Both the position numbers and the translations under genes were made by a program. This document shows positions 16,632 to 26,621 of a stretch of 64,000 nt of DNA, in pieces. The notes below the pieces were generated by a model. The model ran no database searches, was not told the origin of the DNA, and worked only from the letters and a program-made list of their open reading frames with translations. Position 1 is the stretch's first letter. Each line of letters starts with the position of its first letter. Source of the DNA: an uncultured Paracoccaceae bacterium (lineage in GTDB: Bacteria > Pseudomonadota > Alphaproteobacteria > Rhodobacterales > Rhodobacteraceae). The stretch is taken from NCBI GenBank assembly GCA_951812305.1, contig CATOSB010000011.1, positions 636,727 through 700,726 on the forward strand, read 5' to 3'.

Positions 16632-16821
16632 GCAGTCGCACGAACCCCCAATTTATCTGAGACCCCATGACCAAAGGTAACTCCCAAGCCCCCTGCTGAC
16701 TTGTCTGGTTTTGTAGTGTTTGGTGTGAGTCTAATTTACCATAGGGTGAATGAAACTTCCGTTCTGCTCAGGGTTCCATTGCGCTCGGGTTGATTTTCTG
16801 AATCACTGCTGGAATGGATAA

Positions 16822-17990
16822 TACCAAGGGTTATTCAATCTGACCGACTTTCGCCCAGTTGCGGCTTGCGATGGATGTGATGGTTTGCGGTCTTGCGATG
16901 AGGTTGTTCCAGGCCTCGCACCCCGCGTCGAGAATCGCGTCATATGTGTCGAACGTCCGGTTTGCGAGCCATGTCTGGCGGAGATATTGCCAAATGTTTT
17001 CGGTTGGATTCAGCTCTGGTGATTTGGGCGGCAGAAACATGAGCGACAGGTTTTGCGGGATTTCCAGAGCGGATGTCGTGTGCCAGCCGGCTTGGTCCAT
17101 GAGGATGACGGCGTGGGCGCCATCGGAGACAATTTTGCTGATTTCTTCCAGGTGGCGCTGCATCGCATAGGTGTCGGCTGCTGGCATCATGATCGCCGCG
17201 CCGGTGCCGCGTTCGGGGCAGATGGCGCCAAAAAGATACGCATTTTGGTAACGCTGATCGGCGGGCTGGCGGGGCCGTGTGCCCTTGCGTGCCCACTGGC
17301 GGACGCGGGTGTTCTTCTGACCGAGACGCATCTCGTCCTGGAACCAGATTTCGACGGGTTTGTCCGGCGGCACCCCCTGAAGCGTCTCCTTCAGATTGTC
17401 GCCGAAGTTTTTTTGAAATCCTCAATGACCTGCACGTCCTGCCCCGGGTGCTGAGGGCGTGCGCTGATGTGGGAAAAGCCCAGATTGTGCAGAATCTGCC
17501 CCACATGGCGCTCGTGATAGTCGACGCCAAAACGCGCCTTGATCACATTCTTCAAATCGACCCGCCGCCAGCGGACGACACCGTCCTTTTCAGGATCAGG
17601 ACCGGTCTCGACAAGAGCCGCCAGTTCATCCAGTTGCGCATTGTCAAGGCGGGATCGCGAGCCTCCTCGCTGCCGATCCAGCAGCCCCGCTGGACCATCA
17701 GCGTTGAAACGGAGCACCCAGTCCCTGAGCGTTTGCCGGTCCATCCCGCCAATGCGGGCCGCAGCCCCACGCGACATGCCATCGGCGATAGCGGCAAGCG
17801 ACAAAAGCCGTCGGCTCTGCCGGGCATCAGAACTCTCTGCGGCAAGCTTGCGCAGATCATTGGCGGTAAAATCGGCTCGCATCGGTATCCTGGCTGGCAT
17901 CGGTGGTCTCCTTTGCCAATCTTGAATCACCTCAGCACCTCAGGCGGTACCCAAAATCCATAGCTGAGTCATTTTGAAGCACCCTTGGTA
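16822..17990 (-). mobile_element. IS630-family element, copy 1
   Basis: 1169 bp with ends taccaaggg and cccttggta. It is flanked by the direct repeat TAA (16819-16821 and 17991-17993). Copies of exactly the same length lie at 30648 and 51985, each also flanked by TAA. Confidence 0.92.
16831..17930 (-). CDS. tnp: IS630-family transposase made by -1 frameshifting
   Basis: Two frames encode one transposase. The first (17391-17930, 179 aa) holds the helix-turn-helix (LLSLAAIADGMSRGAAARIG and MDRQTLRDWVLRFN). The second (16831-17373) holds the DDE domain (PVEIWFQDEMRLGQ, HAVILMDQAGWHT, FLPPKSPELNPTENIW). Near the end of the first frame the slippery sequence A-AAA-AAC allows a -1 shift that joins VIEDFKK to NFGDNLKETLQG in the second frame. 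This is a known expression mode in IS630. All three copies share the arrangement. Confidence 0.9.
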
Positions 17991-19465
17991 TAAGGTTGCC
18001 TCCCTTGAACAAAGCCCCGCTATGGCTCTGCGCCGGATCTCGGAGTTGGAAGAATTTGTAGCATTCCAGGCGCAAGAGATTGATGAACTGCGCAGGCAGC
18101 TTGGCAAAAACAGCCGTAACAGCAGCAAGCCTCCCTCGAGTGATGGGCTGAAGAAGCCGGCACCACGCAGCCTGCGTGGAAAGTCCGGCAAGAAAAGCGG
18201 CGGCCAGACTGGCCACCGAGGCGACACCCTGCGCCAGACGCCAACGCCAGACTTTGTGCAACGCCATGAAGCAGCGCAGTGTCGTACCTGTCAGCAGCGC
18301 CAGACGCCAGAGATGATCGAGGGGGTGAAGAACCGTCAGGTGTTCGACGTGCCCCCGCCGCAGCTGGAAGTCACCGAGCATCAGGCAATGATTTACGGCT
18401 GCGCGCATTGCCGAGCCACGACAACGGCCGCGTTTCCCGAGGGCGTGAGCGCGCATGTGCAATATGGTCCGCGCATACGGGCCGCGGCGGTCTACTGCAA
18501 TGTCCAGCAGCTGATCCCCGAAGATCGGGTCTGCCAACTCCTGCGGGATCTGTTCGGAGCCACCAGCCTGTGCGCGGCCAGCGTGACCAACCGGGTCAAT
18601 GGCACAGCGCAGCGTCTGAGTGGCGTGGTCGAGCACATTCGTGATACCCTCACGGGAGGCGGTGTTCGGCATCTGGACGAGACCGGGCTGCGTGTCGCCG
18701 GCAAGCTGCACTGGTTGCATACGATCTGTGATGGCGCATTCACCCACTACCGGATCGATCCCGGGCGCGGTGCTGTTCCAACCTTCCTGAACGGTGGGAC
18801 GATCGTCCATGATCACTGGAAATCGTATTACGCCCATATGGAGGGGGTGGACGCACACGCCCTCTGTGGGGCACATCACCTGCGCGAACCGAGGGCCGTC
18901 GCCGAGATCGAAAAAGAGCCATGGGCGACAGAGTTGAGCGCGCTGCTCACCAACGCCAATCAGCTGAAGTGTGCCGCGCAGGGGAGAGGCGACACCGAAC
19001 TCCCGGCATCCGTTCATGAGGATATACTCGCCGAGTACATGGCAATCCTTGCCAAGGGCACAGACTTCCATGAAGGGCTGCCACCATTGGTGCCAAAAAC
19101 CGGTTCTCGAGGGAGAAAGCCGCGAAGGCCGGGGCATAATCTCCTCATTCGCTTGCGGGACTTCCGCGACGACGTCTTGCGGTTCCTTACGGATTTTGAC
19201 GTCCCCTTCACCAACAATCAGGCCGAACAGGACCTGCGCATGATGAAAGTGCGCATGAAGATCCCGGGGAGTTTCCGCACGATCGAGGGAGCCCGGGTCT
19301 TCGCCGACATCCGGTCCGTGATCTCCACAGCCAGAAAGCATGGGCTGAATATCCTTGAGATCATCACGGTCCCACCAGCTCAGATCATCGCGCGCCTATA
19401 ACCGGACAGCACCCACCAAAGCCCCGCTCATCTTGCTCATCTTGCAGGGGGTGCTTGGGAGTTAC

Positions 19466-20044
19466 CAGAAAAGTTAATACACTATTGCCAAAAAGCGGGA
19501 TGGGGATATCGAATTCGCTTGAAAGGCAACCTGACCTTACAGCACCTAGGTGGAGAGTTGTCTTGTGGTGAGATCAAGGACCTGATGCCCCAGGGCCTTA
19601 TAAACGCAGAGCTTTATGGGTCGGGTGTGTTTACGAATATCGGCGTACTGCATGATGAAGGCCACCCTGAACCATGGATTATCGCGATGGATGCAAAGCC
19701 TTCGCAATACACTGTTCTTGACTACGGGTTACGGTGGGGGATTGAATCTATGTTCTCGGACTTCAAGACCCGTGGGTTTGGCATCGCGCAAAGTCAGATC
19801 AAAAAGCCGGATCGACTGGAAAGGCTTATTCTTGTCATGGCAATAGCCATGTATTGGGCCGTTTCAGCAGGTGCAGCGGATGAACAAATGGTCGCCCAAA
19901 GCGGAGAAAAAAGGGGGTTCGAAAAACCCGAAGATCACTCTGCTCCCTCTTCAAACAAGGCCTTCGCTTCCTGCGAAGATGCTTCATAGGTTACGAGAAA
20001 ATCCCCAAATTGTGGAAAGTGTGGATTTTTTGAGGGGTGGTAAG
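19466..20044 (+). pseudogene. tnp: IS4-family transposase, C-terminal fragment
   Basis: The frame reads YCQKAGWGYRIRLKGNLTL onward and includes the YREK signature YGLRWGIESMFSDFK. It is about 70 percent similar to the C-terminal part of the complete IS4 transposase at 41013-42107. The coding part ends at 19989, and the element's right end ggggtggtaag is kept at about 20034-20044. The left half is lost at the preceding IS66-type element. Confidence 0.88.
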
Positions 20045-20128
20045 ATTCAGTGTAACCGGTGCGGGCGCCCCATGGTATCGGCTTGCGGTTTGATATGAGA
20101 TGCTGGTCTCCAATGATCTGGAGGTGAT

Positions 20129-20488
20129 TTGATGTTGGATGATGGGGCGGAGGTTTCGCGTCGCAAACCTGTACTGCGGACGGCGGCGGAGCGCGCGGCG
20201 ATTGTGGCCGAGACGTATGCGCCAGGCGCGACGGTTGCGGGTGTGGCTCGCAAACACGGTATGTCGGCGACGCGGTTATCGACATGGCGCACGACGGCCA
20301 GGCGCAAGGTCGCGCGTGACGAGGGTCAGACGTCTGGTTTTGCAGAGATCGCAGTGCTTGCGACACCACCGCCTTCGCCCTTTGACGGTGTTGAGATCAT
20401 CGCGGGATCTGTCACTGTCCGCCTGCCCAAAAGCACGGCCACAAAACGGATCAAGGATGTTGCGCGGCACCTGGCGCGACAGGGATGA
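20129..20488 (+). CDS. tnpA: IS66 TnpA (orfA), copy C
   Basis: A 119-residue helix-turn-helix orfA, identical to copy B. It overlaps tnpB by 4 bp. Confidence 0.93.
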   Translation: MMLDDGAEVSRRKPVLRTAAERAAIVAETYAPGATVAGVARKHGMSATRLSTWRTTARRKVARDEGQTSGFAEIAVLATPPPSPFDGVEIIAGSVTVRLPKSTATKRIKDVARHLARQG

Positions 20489-20838
20489 TTGTTCCGTCGC
20501 AATCGGTGCGGGTTGTGATTGCGACCAGGCCGGTGGATTTCAGGAAGGGCCATGACGGGCTGGCGGCGGTTGCCGAACGCGATCCGGGCCTTGATCCGCA
20601 CTCGGGCGTAATCATCGTGTTCCGCGCCAAACGTGGAGATCGCATCAAGGTTCTGCTTTGGGATGGGTCCGGTCTGGTGATGACGTACAAGCGGCTGGAA
20701 CAGGGCAAGTTCGCCTGGCCCAGGGTCCATGATGGCGTGATGCGGCTGTCCAAGGCGCAATTTGAGACTCTGTTTGAGGGTCTGGACTGGCGACGGGTGA
20801 CGGCGCGGCGGACACGTCGACCGGGTGCGGCAGAGTGA
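20485..20838 (+). CDS. tnpB: IS66 TnpB (orfB), copy C
   Basis: A 117-residue orfB, identical to copy B, with the TRPVDFRKGHDGL and IKVLLWDGSGL core motifs. Confidence 0.94.
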   Translation: MIVPSQSVRVVIATRPVDFRKGHDGLAAVAERDPGLDPHSGVIIVFRAKRGDRIKVLLWDGSGLVMTYKRLEQGKFAWPRVHDGVMRLSKAQFETLFEGLDWRRVTARRTRRPGAAE

Positions 20839-20893
20839 CTCTCAGCCTTATGTACAGGGTGTAAATCGTGGCCTGATCTGCTAAGAACACGCC

Positions 20894-22531
20894 ATGCCTG
20901 ACGCCCTTGAATCCCTTGATCTGGATGCCCTTCCCGCGGAGGTGCGGGCGGTTGTTTTGGCGGCACGGAAAGAGGCGTTTGGCGTGAGCCTGTTGAACAG
21001 CAACCTGACGTCGCGCAATTGTGCACTCGAAGAAAGCAACGCCGCTCTCGCCACGCAGAACGTGGAACTTGAGGCGATCAACGCGCGTCTGGAGCATTTT
21101 GTCAAAGAACTGCACCAGCTGGTCTATGGCAAACGCTCCGAGAAGCTCAGCCCGGATGAACGGCAACTGGCTTTTGAAGATCTGGAGGTCGCGACAGTCG
21201 AGGCCGAGGCGCAGTCAGAAACAATCGAGATGACCAAACCGCGCAAGAAGCGCAAACCTGTGCAGCGCAACCTTGGGAACCTGCCGGATCATCTGGAACG
21301 TATCGAACAGGTGATCGAGCCTGACAGCATTACATGCCCCTGCGGCTGTGGTGAGATGGTCAGGATCGGCGAAGATCGCACCGAACGACTGGATATTGTT
21401 CCGGCCCAGGCGCGGGTGATCGTGACCATCCGGCCCAAATACGCCTGCCCGAACAAGGACGCTGGCGTGGCCCAGGCACCTGCACCGGTTCATCTGATCG
21501 AGGGTGGCCTGCCTACCGAGGGGACATTGGCGCAGGTGGCGGTCTCCAAGTACGCCGACCACTGCCCCTTGTTCCGGCAGGCGCAGATTTATGCCTGATC
21601 CGGCCTTGATCTGCACCGCTCCACCCTTGCGGGCTGGATGGGCCGGATATCCTTCCATCTTGCTCCCGTGGTGGATCATCTGTTCAAAGATATCAAATCT
21701 TCCAGCAAGCTCTTTGCCGATGAGACGCGCTGTCCGGTGCTCGATCCGGGGCGCGGCAGAACCAAGACCGGGTATCTCTGGGCCATTGCCCGCGATGAGC
21801 GGCCCTTCGGGGGCACCGCCCCACCGGGTGTTGTGTTCTGTTACGCCGATGGGCGTGGCGGCAAACACGCAACGGAGTTCCTGACCGGCTTCAGCGGTAC
21901 GCTGCAGGTGGATGGCTATACGGGTTATAATGCCCTGACCAAACCGGGCCGTAACTCAGGATCCGTCAAACTGGCCTATTGCTGGGCTCATGCGCGGCGC
22001 AAGCTCAAGGAAGTGCATGACCGCGATGGCTCGCCCATTGCAGGGGATGGGCTCAGGCGGATTGCCGAGTTCTACAAGATCGAGGCTGAGATTAGAGGAA
22101 AACCCGCCGCCGAGCGCAAAGCTGTTCGCCAGGAAAAGACCAAGCCGCTGATCGAGGCATTCGAGATCTGGCTCAAAACCGTCCGCTCCCGCATCTCGGC
22201 CAAATCACGCCTCGGCGATAAGCTCTCCTACATCGCCAAACACATGGACGGACTGAAGCTCTTTCTCGATGACGGCGCTATCGAGATGGACAGCAACGTG
22301 GTCGAGCGAACCATCCGCCCTATTGCCCTCAATCGTAAGAACGCGCTCTTTGCGGGCCATGACGAAGGTGGCAGAAACTGGGGGCGTATCGCCTCCCTGA
22401 TCGAAACCTGCAAGCTCAATGACGTCGAGCCCTATGCCTATCTCAAGGCAACCCTCGAAGCCATCGCAGCAGGTCACCCGGCTGCCCGCATCGACGAACT
22501 GATGCCCTGGAGCTTTAACAGGGCGCGGTGA
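20894..22531 (+). pseudogene. tnpC: IS66 TnpC with a premature stop
   Basis: The frame is complete except for a TGA at 21596-21598, where the other copies read CGA (QIYARSGLD). A second open part runs 21638-22531 with the DDE half: LFADETRCPVLDPGRGRTK, AYCWAHARRKLKEVHD and SNVVERTIRPIALNRKNALF. The substitution is C to T. Suppression or restart at 21638 might give two polypeptides, but inactivity is more likely. Confidence 0.92.
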
Positions 22532-22565
22532 CACCGCTTACGATTCAGTTCAGAAAAGCCTTGCA

Positions 22566-22597
22566 AAACCGGGGGTACCCACACACGACCCCGGTTT
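22566..22597 (-). terminator. Stem-loop downstream of the Fic gene
   Basis: aaaccgggg and ccccggttt form a perfect 9-bp stem with a 14-bp loop. Read on the minus strand it is followed by tttgc, so it could terminate the Fic transcript, whose gene stops at 22628. The U tract is short. Confidence 0.5.
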
Positions 22598-22627
22598 CAG
22601 GTTGGATACGGCCCGCAGTCATCGGCA

Positions 22628-23698
22628 CTACCGTGAGGATTTCACGCGATACCTGGTGGCGCGGGCTTGGCCAAATCGTTCGATCTTGTTCATCTCGACA
22701 AGCTTTCGGAGTGTATGATCCACGGTTCGAGGATTGAGGCCGGTAGCTTCCACAACCTCCTTGCGGCTGAAGGTCTCGACGGCATTGGCGAACTCCCAGA
22801 CTTGTAGTTGCAGATCGGACAAGAAGAGTTCAGTTGGTTCATCTGTCATGAGCTGCAGAGCTGCGTCGCTTTGCTTGCCCACAACTTCCAGGAAGAACAA
22901 CAGCCAGGGCGAGATGTCTTCATCATCCGTCTTCCAACTCTGCTGTGTTTGATTGAGCGCTACGTAGTAGTCCGCTTTATTGTCCTCAATGATCTTCTCG
23001 TGCGAGACGAATGGGCAAAACGCATAGCCCGCCTGCAAAAGCATCAGATTGGTCAGGATTCGGCTGAGTCGGCCATTTCCGTCCTGGAACGGATGAATGG
23101 CCAGAAATTCGAATACGAAATTGGCGATCACCAAGAGCCTTGGAAAGGTATCATCTTCCAACTCCTGCTTTGTCCAGTCGATCAGCTCCTGCATTTCTTT
23201 GGCGACCAGGTGGGGCGGGGTTGGATCAAACACGACCCCAACGAGTTCGCCGTCTTGGTCTCGCGCTTCAACCCGGTTCGAGCCGAATTTGTAGCCTCCC
23301 TTGTGGCGTGCATCCTTTACCGAGTGGCGCAGCATTTGTTGATGAAGACCCAAAATGGCATTTTCCGTGACGGGGATATCCCGCCAGTTTTCAAAAACAG
23401 CTTCCAGCACCTCAAGATAGCCGCCGACCTCCTGTTCATCGCGGGTTCGGAACTTTGTAATCCGCTGGTTCCGGAACAATGCCTGTACGTCCTTATCACT
23501 CAACTTACTGCCTTCGATCCGGGTGGAGGCCCCGGTTGAGGTGACCAGCACAGATGTTTGCAAACGTTGAATCATTTGCGACGAGAGGGTATTGGCCAAT
23601 CGCCACTGCCCTTTTATGGCATCGATCGTGGAGATATGGCCGTATATCTTCGTCGCCATCCGCGGGAGAAACTGAAGCCGTTTTTCAAATCGATGCAT
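22628..23698 (-). CDS. Fic-domain protein (AMPylase) with N-terminal inhibitory motif and C-terminal winged helix
   Basis: A 356-residue protein. The Fic signature HPFQDGNGRLSR is at about residues 207-218. The inhibitory motif S-T-R-I-E-G (about residue 57) precedes it on the same chain, which places it in the class where an intramolecular Glu blocks ATP binding. A C-terminal winged helix (FSRKEVVEATGLNPRTVDHT, then LVEMNKIERFG) suggests DNA binding and autoregulation. Such proteins usually transfer AMP to protein hydroxyls; the target is unknown. It lies downstream of the TOTE-type gene on the same strand with a 49-bp gap. Confidence 0.9.
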   Translation of the reverse strand: MHRFEKRLQFLPRMATKIYGHISTIDAIKGQWRLANTLSSQMIQRLQTSVLVTSTGASTRIEGSKLSDKDVQALFRNQRITKFRTRDEQEVGGYLEVLEAVFENWRDIPVTENAILGLHQQMLRHSVKDARHKGGYKFGSNRVEARDQDGELVGVVFDPTPPHLVAKEMQELIDWTKQELEDDTFPRLLVIANFVFEFLAIHPFQDGNGRLSRILTNLMLLQAGYAFCPFVSHEKIIEDNKADYYVALNQTQQSWKTDDEDISPWLLFFLEVVGKQSDAALQLMTDEPTELFLSDLQLQVWEFANAVETFSRKEVVEATGLNPRTVDHTLRKLVEMNKIERFGQARATRYRVKSSR

Positions 23699-23747
23699 AT
23701 CTTACCTGCGTTCTTTGTGAGATATGGTAAGAAATGGTGGGAAAAGG

Positions 23748-26183
23748 TCAAGCGCTAGGCGGTTCAGTTTTCCAGGGCAGCTCGGATATGATGCTGTAGC
23801 CAAGAGTTTTGCTTCCGGTGATCCGCTTTTGATGCATGCGAGTCAGAACCGGTACGTTGAGGTCAGCATAGTCGACCACCACCACTTCGCCCTTGTCGTG
23901 ATGTTCCCGATGCAGCCGCCCCGCATATTGCGCAAGCGTGCCTTTCCACGACACGGGCATGGTCAGGAATAGCGTGTCCAGGCGCGCATCGTCAAAGCCT
24001 TCTCCAAGATAGCGCCCAGTTGCGATCAGCAAACGCTCCTGATCATCGGGCACTTCTGAAAGGGTTTGGTACGCCGCCCGCCGTTGTTTGACCCCCATTC
24101 CACCCTGCAAAATCACGATGTTCTTCGCAAACGCTCGAAATCGATCGGCGAAATAGGCTACATGTTCGCGCCTTTCGGTCAGCAGAACAGGACTGCGCCC
24201 GGCTTCCAATGCATGCAAAACGTCACCAAATATCATTTCGTTCCTAGCCTCGCTCTGAGCAAGCTGATGGTAGATGCTTTGAATTGGCGGCGCTTCGGCG
24301 TCTGGCGGCAGGCGGAAGTTGGTCGGCCTCACGAAATAGGAATGTTCAAAACTGCGTTTAGCCGCCTGTTCTTTCGCATCAACCCGGTGACGGATTGGCC
24401 CGCATTGCATGAAGATGATTGGTTGATGCCCGTCTTTGCGATAGGGCGTGGCGGTAAGGCCAAGCACGTATTTTGCTTTGGCTCTGCGGGCAATCAATTC
24501 AAAACTGACCGCTGAAATGTGGTGGCATTCATCGACGATCAGTTGGCCATAATCCGCAACGCAATCGTCCACCTCGCCTTGCTTGACCAGGCTTTGCATC
24601 AAGGCGACGTCAATTTGGCCGGAGAGTTTGCGCTTTCCGGAACCCAAATGGCCGATCTTGTGATCGGATGTATCAAGGAAAGTTTCCAATCGGGCAAGCC
24701 ACTGGTCAAGCAACTGACGTCGGTGAACGAGGATCAGAGTGTTCACCCCGCGCTTTGCAATGATCGACGCTGCCAGAACCGTCTTTCCGAAACCAGTTGT
24801 GGCGGATAGCACGCCGATGTCTTCTGCCAAAAGCGCCCGCTCCGCATTTGTTTGCGCTTTGGACAGCGTGCCCAAGAACTGTGTATCCACCGGCGTACCG
24901 CCAAACCGCTGATCATCAATCTCCAATGGCAGACTCAATTGGTCGCATAATTCATGCAGTGCGCCGAATATGCCGCGCGGCAGGGCGATGTGATCTGTGT
25001 AATCTTCCGCGCTGGCAATGACGCGAGGCTTGTCAAACGTCGGTAGTCGCATGGCCTGAGCGCGATAGAATTCCGGGTTCTGGAAAGCTGCCAGACGTAG
25101 CAATCGGTTGCGCAATTGAGGCGGCAAGCCTGATTTGGCGATGTAGATCTGGTCGCCGAGTGTTGCCCGCAGCTTTTTCGGAAGAAGTTTTACAGGGACA
25201 TCGGGGGGCGAAATCTTGCGCGATGGTGGCAAGTCCCAAGGCAACTTCTCGGCATTCTCGTCTTCTGGAAATGGCAGCCCGATCACTGGCCCTTTGTCCG
25301 GCATGCTTGTGAGTAGCTCATCAAACTTCTTGCGGGATATGCGTTTGGCCGCTGCCAGATATTGCCATTGATCAAGATAAGGCTTGAAGTTGCGATCCAC
25401 GAATACGCTGTTACCCGACTGTCTTGGGCCAAACTGCAATGGCAGCGCAATGAGATTGCCCAACCCCCCTTTGGGGAGTGTGTCCTGATTTGGAAACAGA
25501 CGATCATAAGACTCAAATCCAAGCTCGGGATGGGCCTCCATCGTCTTGGTCACTAGGAAGGTACCCAACTTGCGTGCATCGGCGGCTGGAACGGGCTCTT
25601 CGAAGAATATCCATACATGCCCACCGTTGCCCGAGCGGGACCGCTCCACATGAGCTGGAATGCTCAACCGGTGACACGTCTGCACAAATGCCGCGACATC
25701 GTCGACCCATGTTTCGTTGTCGAAATCTGCGGCAAGAAACCAACAGATTTCATCCAGAAGCATCGGATACACACCGGAGCAAAACGGCTTTCCGCGGCCA
25801 TCCTTTCCGGACAGGTGAAAACGGATCATATCGTCGGTTACGGGAAGAAACGCCTTGTGCTCGCAGGCGCTGCACTTGACACGGGGTTTGTTGCAGAGGC
25901 CACGCACCCACTCATTCCCGCACGCGATGGCGTAACCCGATTTGCCGGATTTCGTGTTTTCCCAGCGGGTTGGGAATACGTCTTCCCGACCTCGAAAAAG
26001 CTGACGGAAGATTGTCACCTTTTCCTGATTGGATAGCGCGCTCGGTTCGGCGGGGGTGGTTACAGGACGCGCCGTCTCGGCTTCGAGGCGCAGTATCTCT
26101 GCTTTCAGCGCCTGCTTTTCTCGTTCCAGTTCCGCGAGTCTTCGACGAACCCCTCTGATCTCTTGAGCTGGATCAGACAACAT
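23748..26183 (-). CDS. TOTE-type archaeo-eukaryotic primase fused to an SF2 helicase
   Basis: An 811-residue two-part protein. An N-terminal coiled coil (about 8-40) precedes an archaeo-eukaryotic primase domain of the kind described in TOTE conflict systems. Signatures are FRGREDVFPTRWENTKSGKS, a Cys pattern C-x-N-EW-x-GLC-x6-CSAC, ADFDNETW with the metal-binding Asp pair (about 154) and RSRSGNGGHVWIFFEEP (about 182). The C-terminal helicase has TTGFGKTVLA (about 461), DECHH (about 552), LGLTATPYRKDG and QYAGRLHR (about 751). TOTE proteins are thought to act on invading DNA. No fused nuclease is present. The start overlaps a small gene upstream. Confidence 0.88.
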   Translation of the reverse strand: MLSDPAQEIRGVRRRLAELEREKQALKAEILRLEAETARPVTTPAEPSALSNQEKVTIFRQLFRGREDVFPTRWENTKSGKSGYAIACGNEWVRGLCNKPRVKCSACEHKAFLPVTDDMIRFHLSGKDGRGKPFCSGVYPMLLDEICWFLAADFDNETWVDDVAAFVQTCHRLSIPAHVERSRSGNGGHVWIFFEEPVPAADARKLGTFLVTKTMEAHPELGFESYDRLFPNQDTLPKGGLGNLIALPLQFGPRQSGNSVFVDRNFKPYLDQWQYLAAAKRISRKKFDELLTSMPDKGPVIGLPFPEDENAEKLPWDLPPSRKISPPDVPVKLLPKKLRATLGDQIYIAKSGLPPQLRNRLLRLAAFQNPEFYRAQAMRLPTFDKPRVIASAEDYTDHIALPRGIFGALHELCDQLSLPLEIDDQRFGGTPVDTQFLGTLSKAQTNAERALLAEDIGVLSATTGFGKTVLAASIIAKRGVNTLILVHRRQLLDQWLARLETFLDTSDHKIGHLGSGKRKLSGQIDVALMQSLVKQGEVDDCVADYGQLIVDECHHISAVSFELIARRAKAKYVLGLTATPYRKDGHQPIIFMQCGPIRHRVDAKEQAAKRSFEHSYFVRPTNFRLPPDAEAPPIQSIYHQLAQSEARNEMIFGDVLHALEAGRSPVLLTERREHVAYFADRFRAFAKNIVILQGGMGVKQRRAAYQTLSEVPDDQERLLIATGRYLGEGFDDARLDTLFLTMPVSWKGTLAQYAGRLHREHHDKGEVVVVDYADLNVPVLTRMHQKRITGSKTLGYSIISELPWKTEPPSA

Positions 26184-26340
26184 CTATCCTTTCGCCGACC
26201 CGTTCGGCCTGTAAAACGTATACGTCGCCGTAGTGGTATTCCAGCTCGATTGCGGCCTTGTCTGAGCCAGTCAATTCCATGGAGCCTTCGCCGTTGACTT
26301 CATCCATTTCGTCATGGCCTTGAAAGTCGAAAAACAGCAT
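26173..26340 (-). CDS. Small acidic protein overlapping the TOTE-type gene (55 aa)
   Basis: The frame from ATG 26340 reads MLFFDFQGHDEMDEVNGEGS and ends AERVGERIDVV. Its stop lies 11 bp inside the TOTE-type gene, so the two are probably co-translated. In the same frame, upstream of the ATG, RPCLDCNNAPS contains a C-x2-C pair, and similar small proteins often start there. The true start may therefore be lost or non-ATG. Function unknown. Confidence 0.5.
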   Translation of the reverse strand: MLFFDFQGHDEMDEVNGEGSMELTGSDKAAIELEYHYGDVYVLQAERVGERIDVV

Positions 26341-26475
26341 GCTCGGGGCGTTGTTGCAGTCAAGGCACGGGCGCTAGGATTGCCATATGCGATATGAGGT
26401 GCTCGAAGGATGCAAAGTCGCTCATTCTTTGGTGAGTCTGAGCGGCGGTAAGCAAAAAGTGCGAGTCGATTTCCC

Positions 26476-26620
26476 TTCATAGCATCCTAGCAATCTAGGA
26501 TTTTCTTGGTGGCTTAAAAGTTATCCACAGCCCTCTGTGTGTTATATATGTGTTAAATATAGTGTTAAGGGGTCAAAATGGTCTCTAATACATTGAAGAT
26601 AAAGGAAAAAAAACGAAGGC
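26476..26620. other. Replication origin: DnaA box and AT-rich region next to the iterons
   Basis: A perfect DnaA box ttatccaca lies at 26521-26529. An AT-rich stretch follows (gttatatatgtgttaaatat, 26541-26560), then the iterons. Just before it, tagcatcctagcaatctagg (26483 onward) is one of the partition-like boxes seen around parA. Together with the adjacent rep gene this is a typical iteron plasmid origin. Confidence 0.75.
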
Positions 26621-26621
26621 C

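Larger units (their letters stand above)
16814..19401 (+). pseudogene. tnpC: IS66-type transposase split by IS630 after codon 1-2
   Basis: Removing the IS630 and one TAA repeat restores ATG-GAT-AAG-GTT, that is MDKVASLEQ. The frame then runs unbroken from 17994 to 19401. All IS66 motifs are present (KPPSSDG linker, Cys pairs, HLDETGLRV, HDHWKSYY, NNQAEQDLRM). The insertion only removes the natural start, so an alternative start inside the IS630 end (ATG at 17974, giving MKHPWYKVASLEQ) could still permit expression from a read-through transcript. Confidence 0.88.
16677..19465 (+). mobile_element. Second type of single-ORF IS66 element, interrupted by IS630
   Basis: The left end gtaactcccaagccccctg starts at 16677 and the right end gggtgcttgggagttac stops at 19465. 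It is related to the element at 328 but clearly diverged (for example Q-to-K changes at the N-terminus and different tail sequence). An IS630 copy lies inside it at 16822-17990. The 8-bp flanks (gaccaaag and cagaaaag) do not match. Confidence 0.9.
20052..22541 (+). mobile_element. IS66 element, copy C, with intact 8-bp target duplication
   Basis: 2490 bp, from gtaaccggtgcgggcgcccc (20052) to the complementary end gacaccgcttac (22541). It is flanked by gattcagt on both sides (20044-20051 and 22542-22549), the 8-bp duplication expected for IS66. It is inserted exactly at the end of the IS4 fragment. Confidence 0.95.

Noticed and set aside
17932..19341. 469-codon minus-strand frame opposite the second IS66-type transposase
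   Set aside because: It is a shadow of the coding strand; the plus frame has all IS66 motifs.
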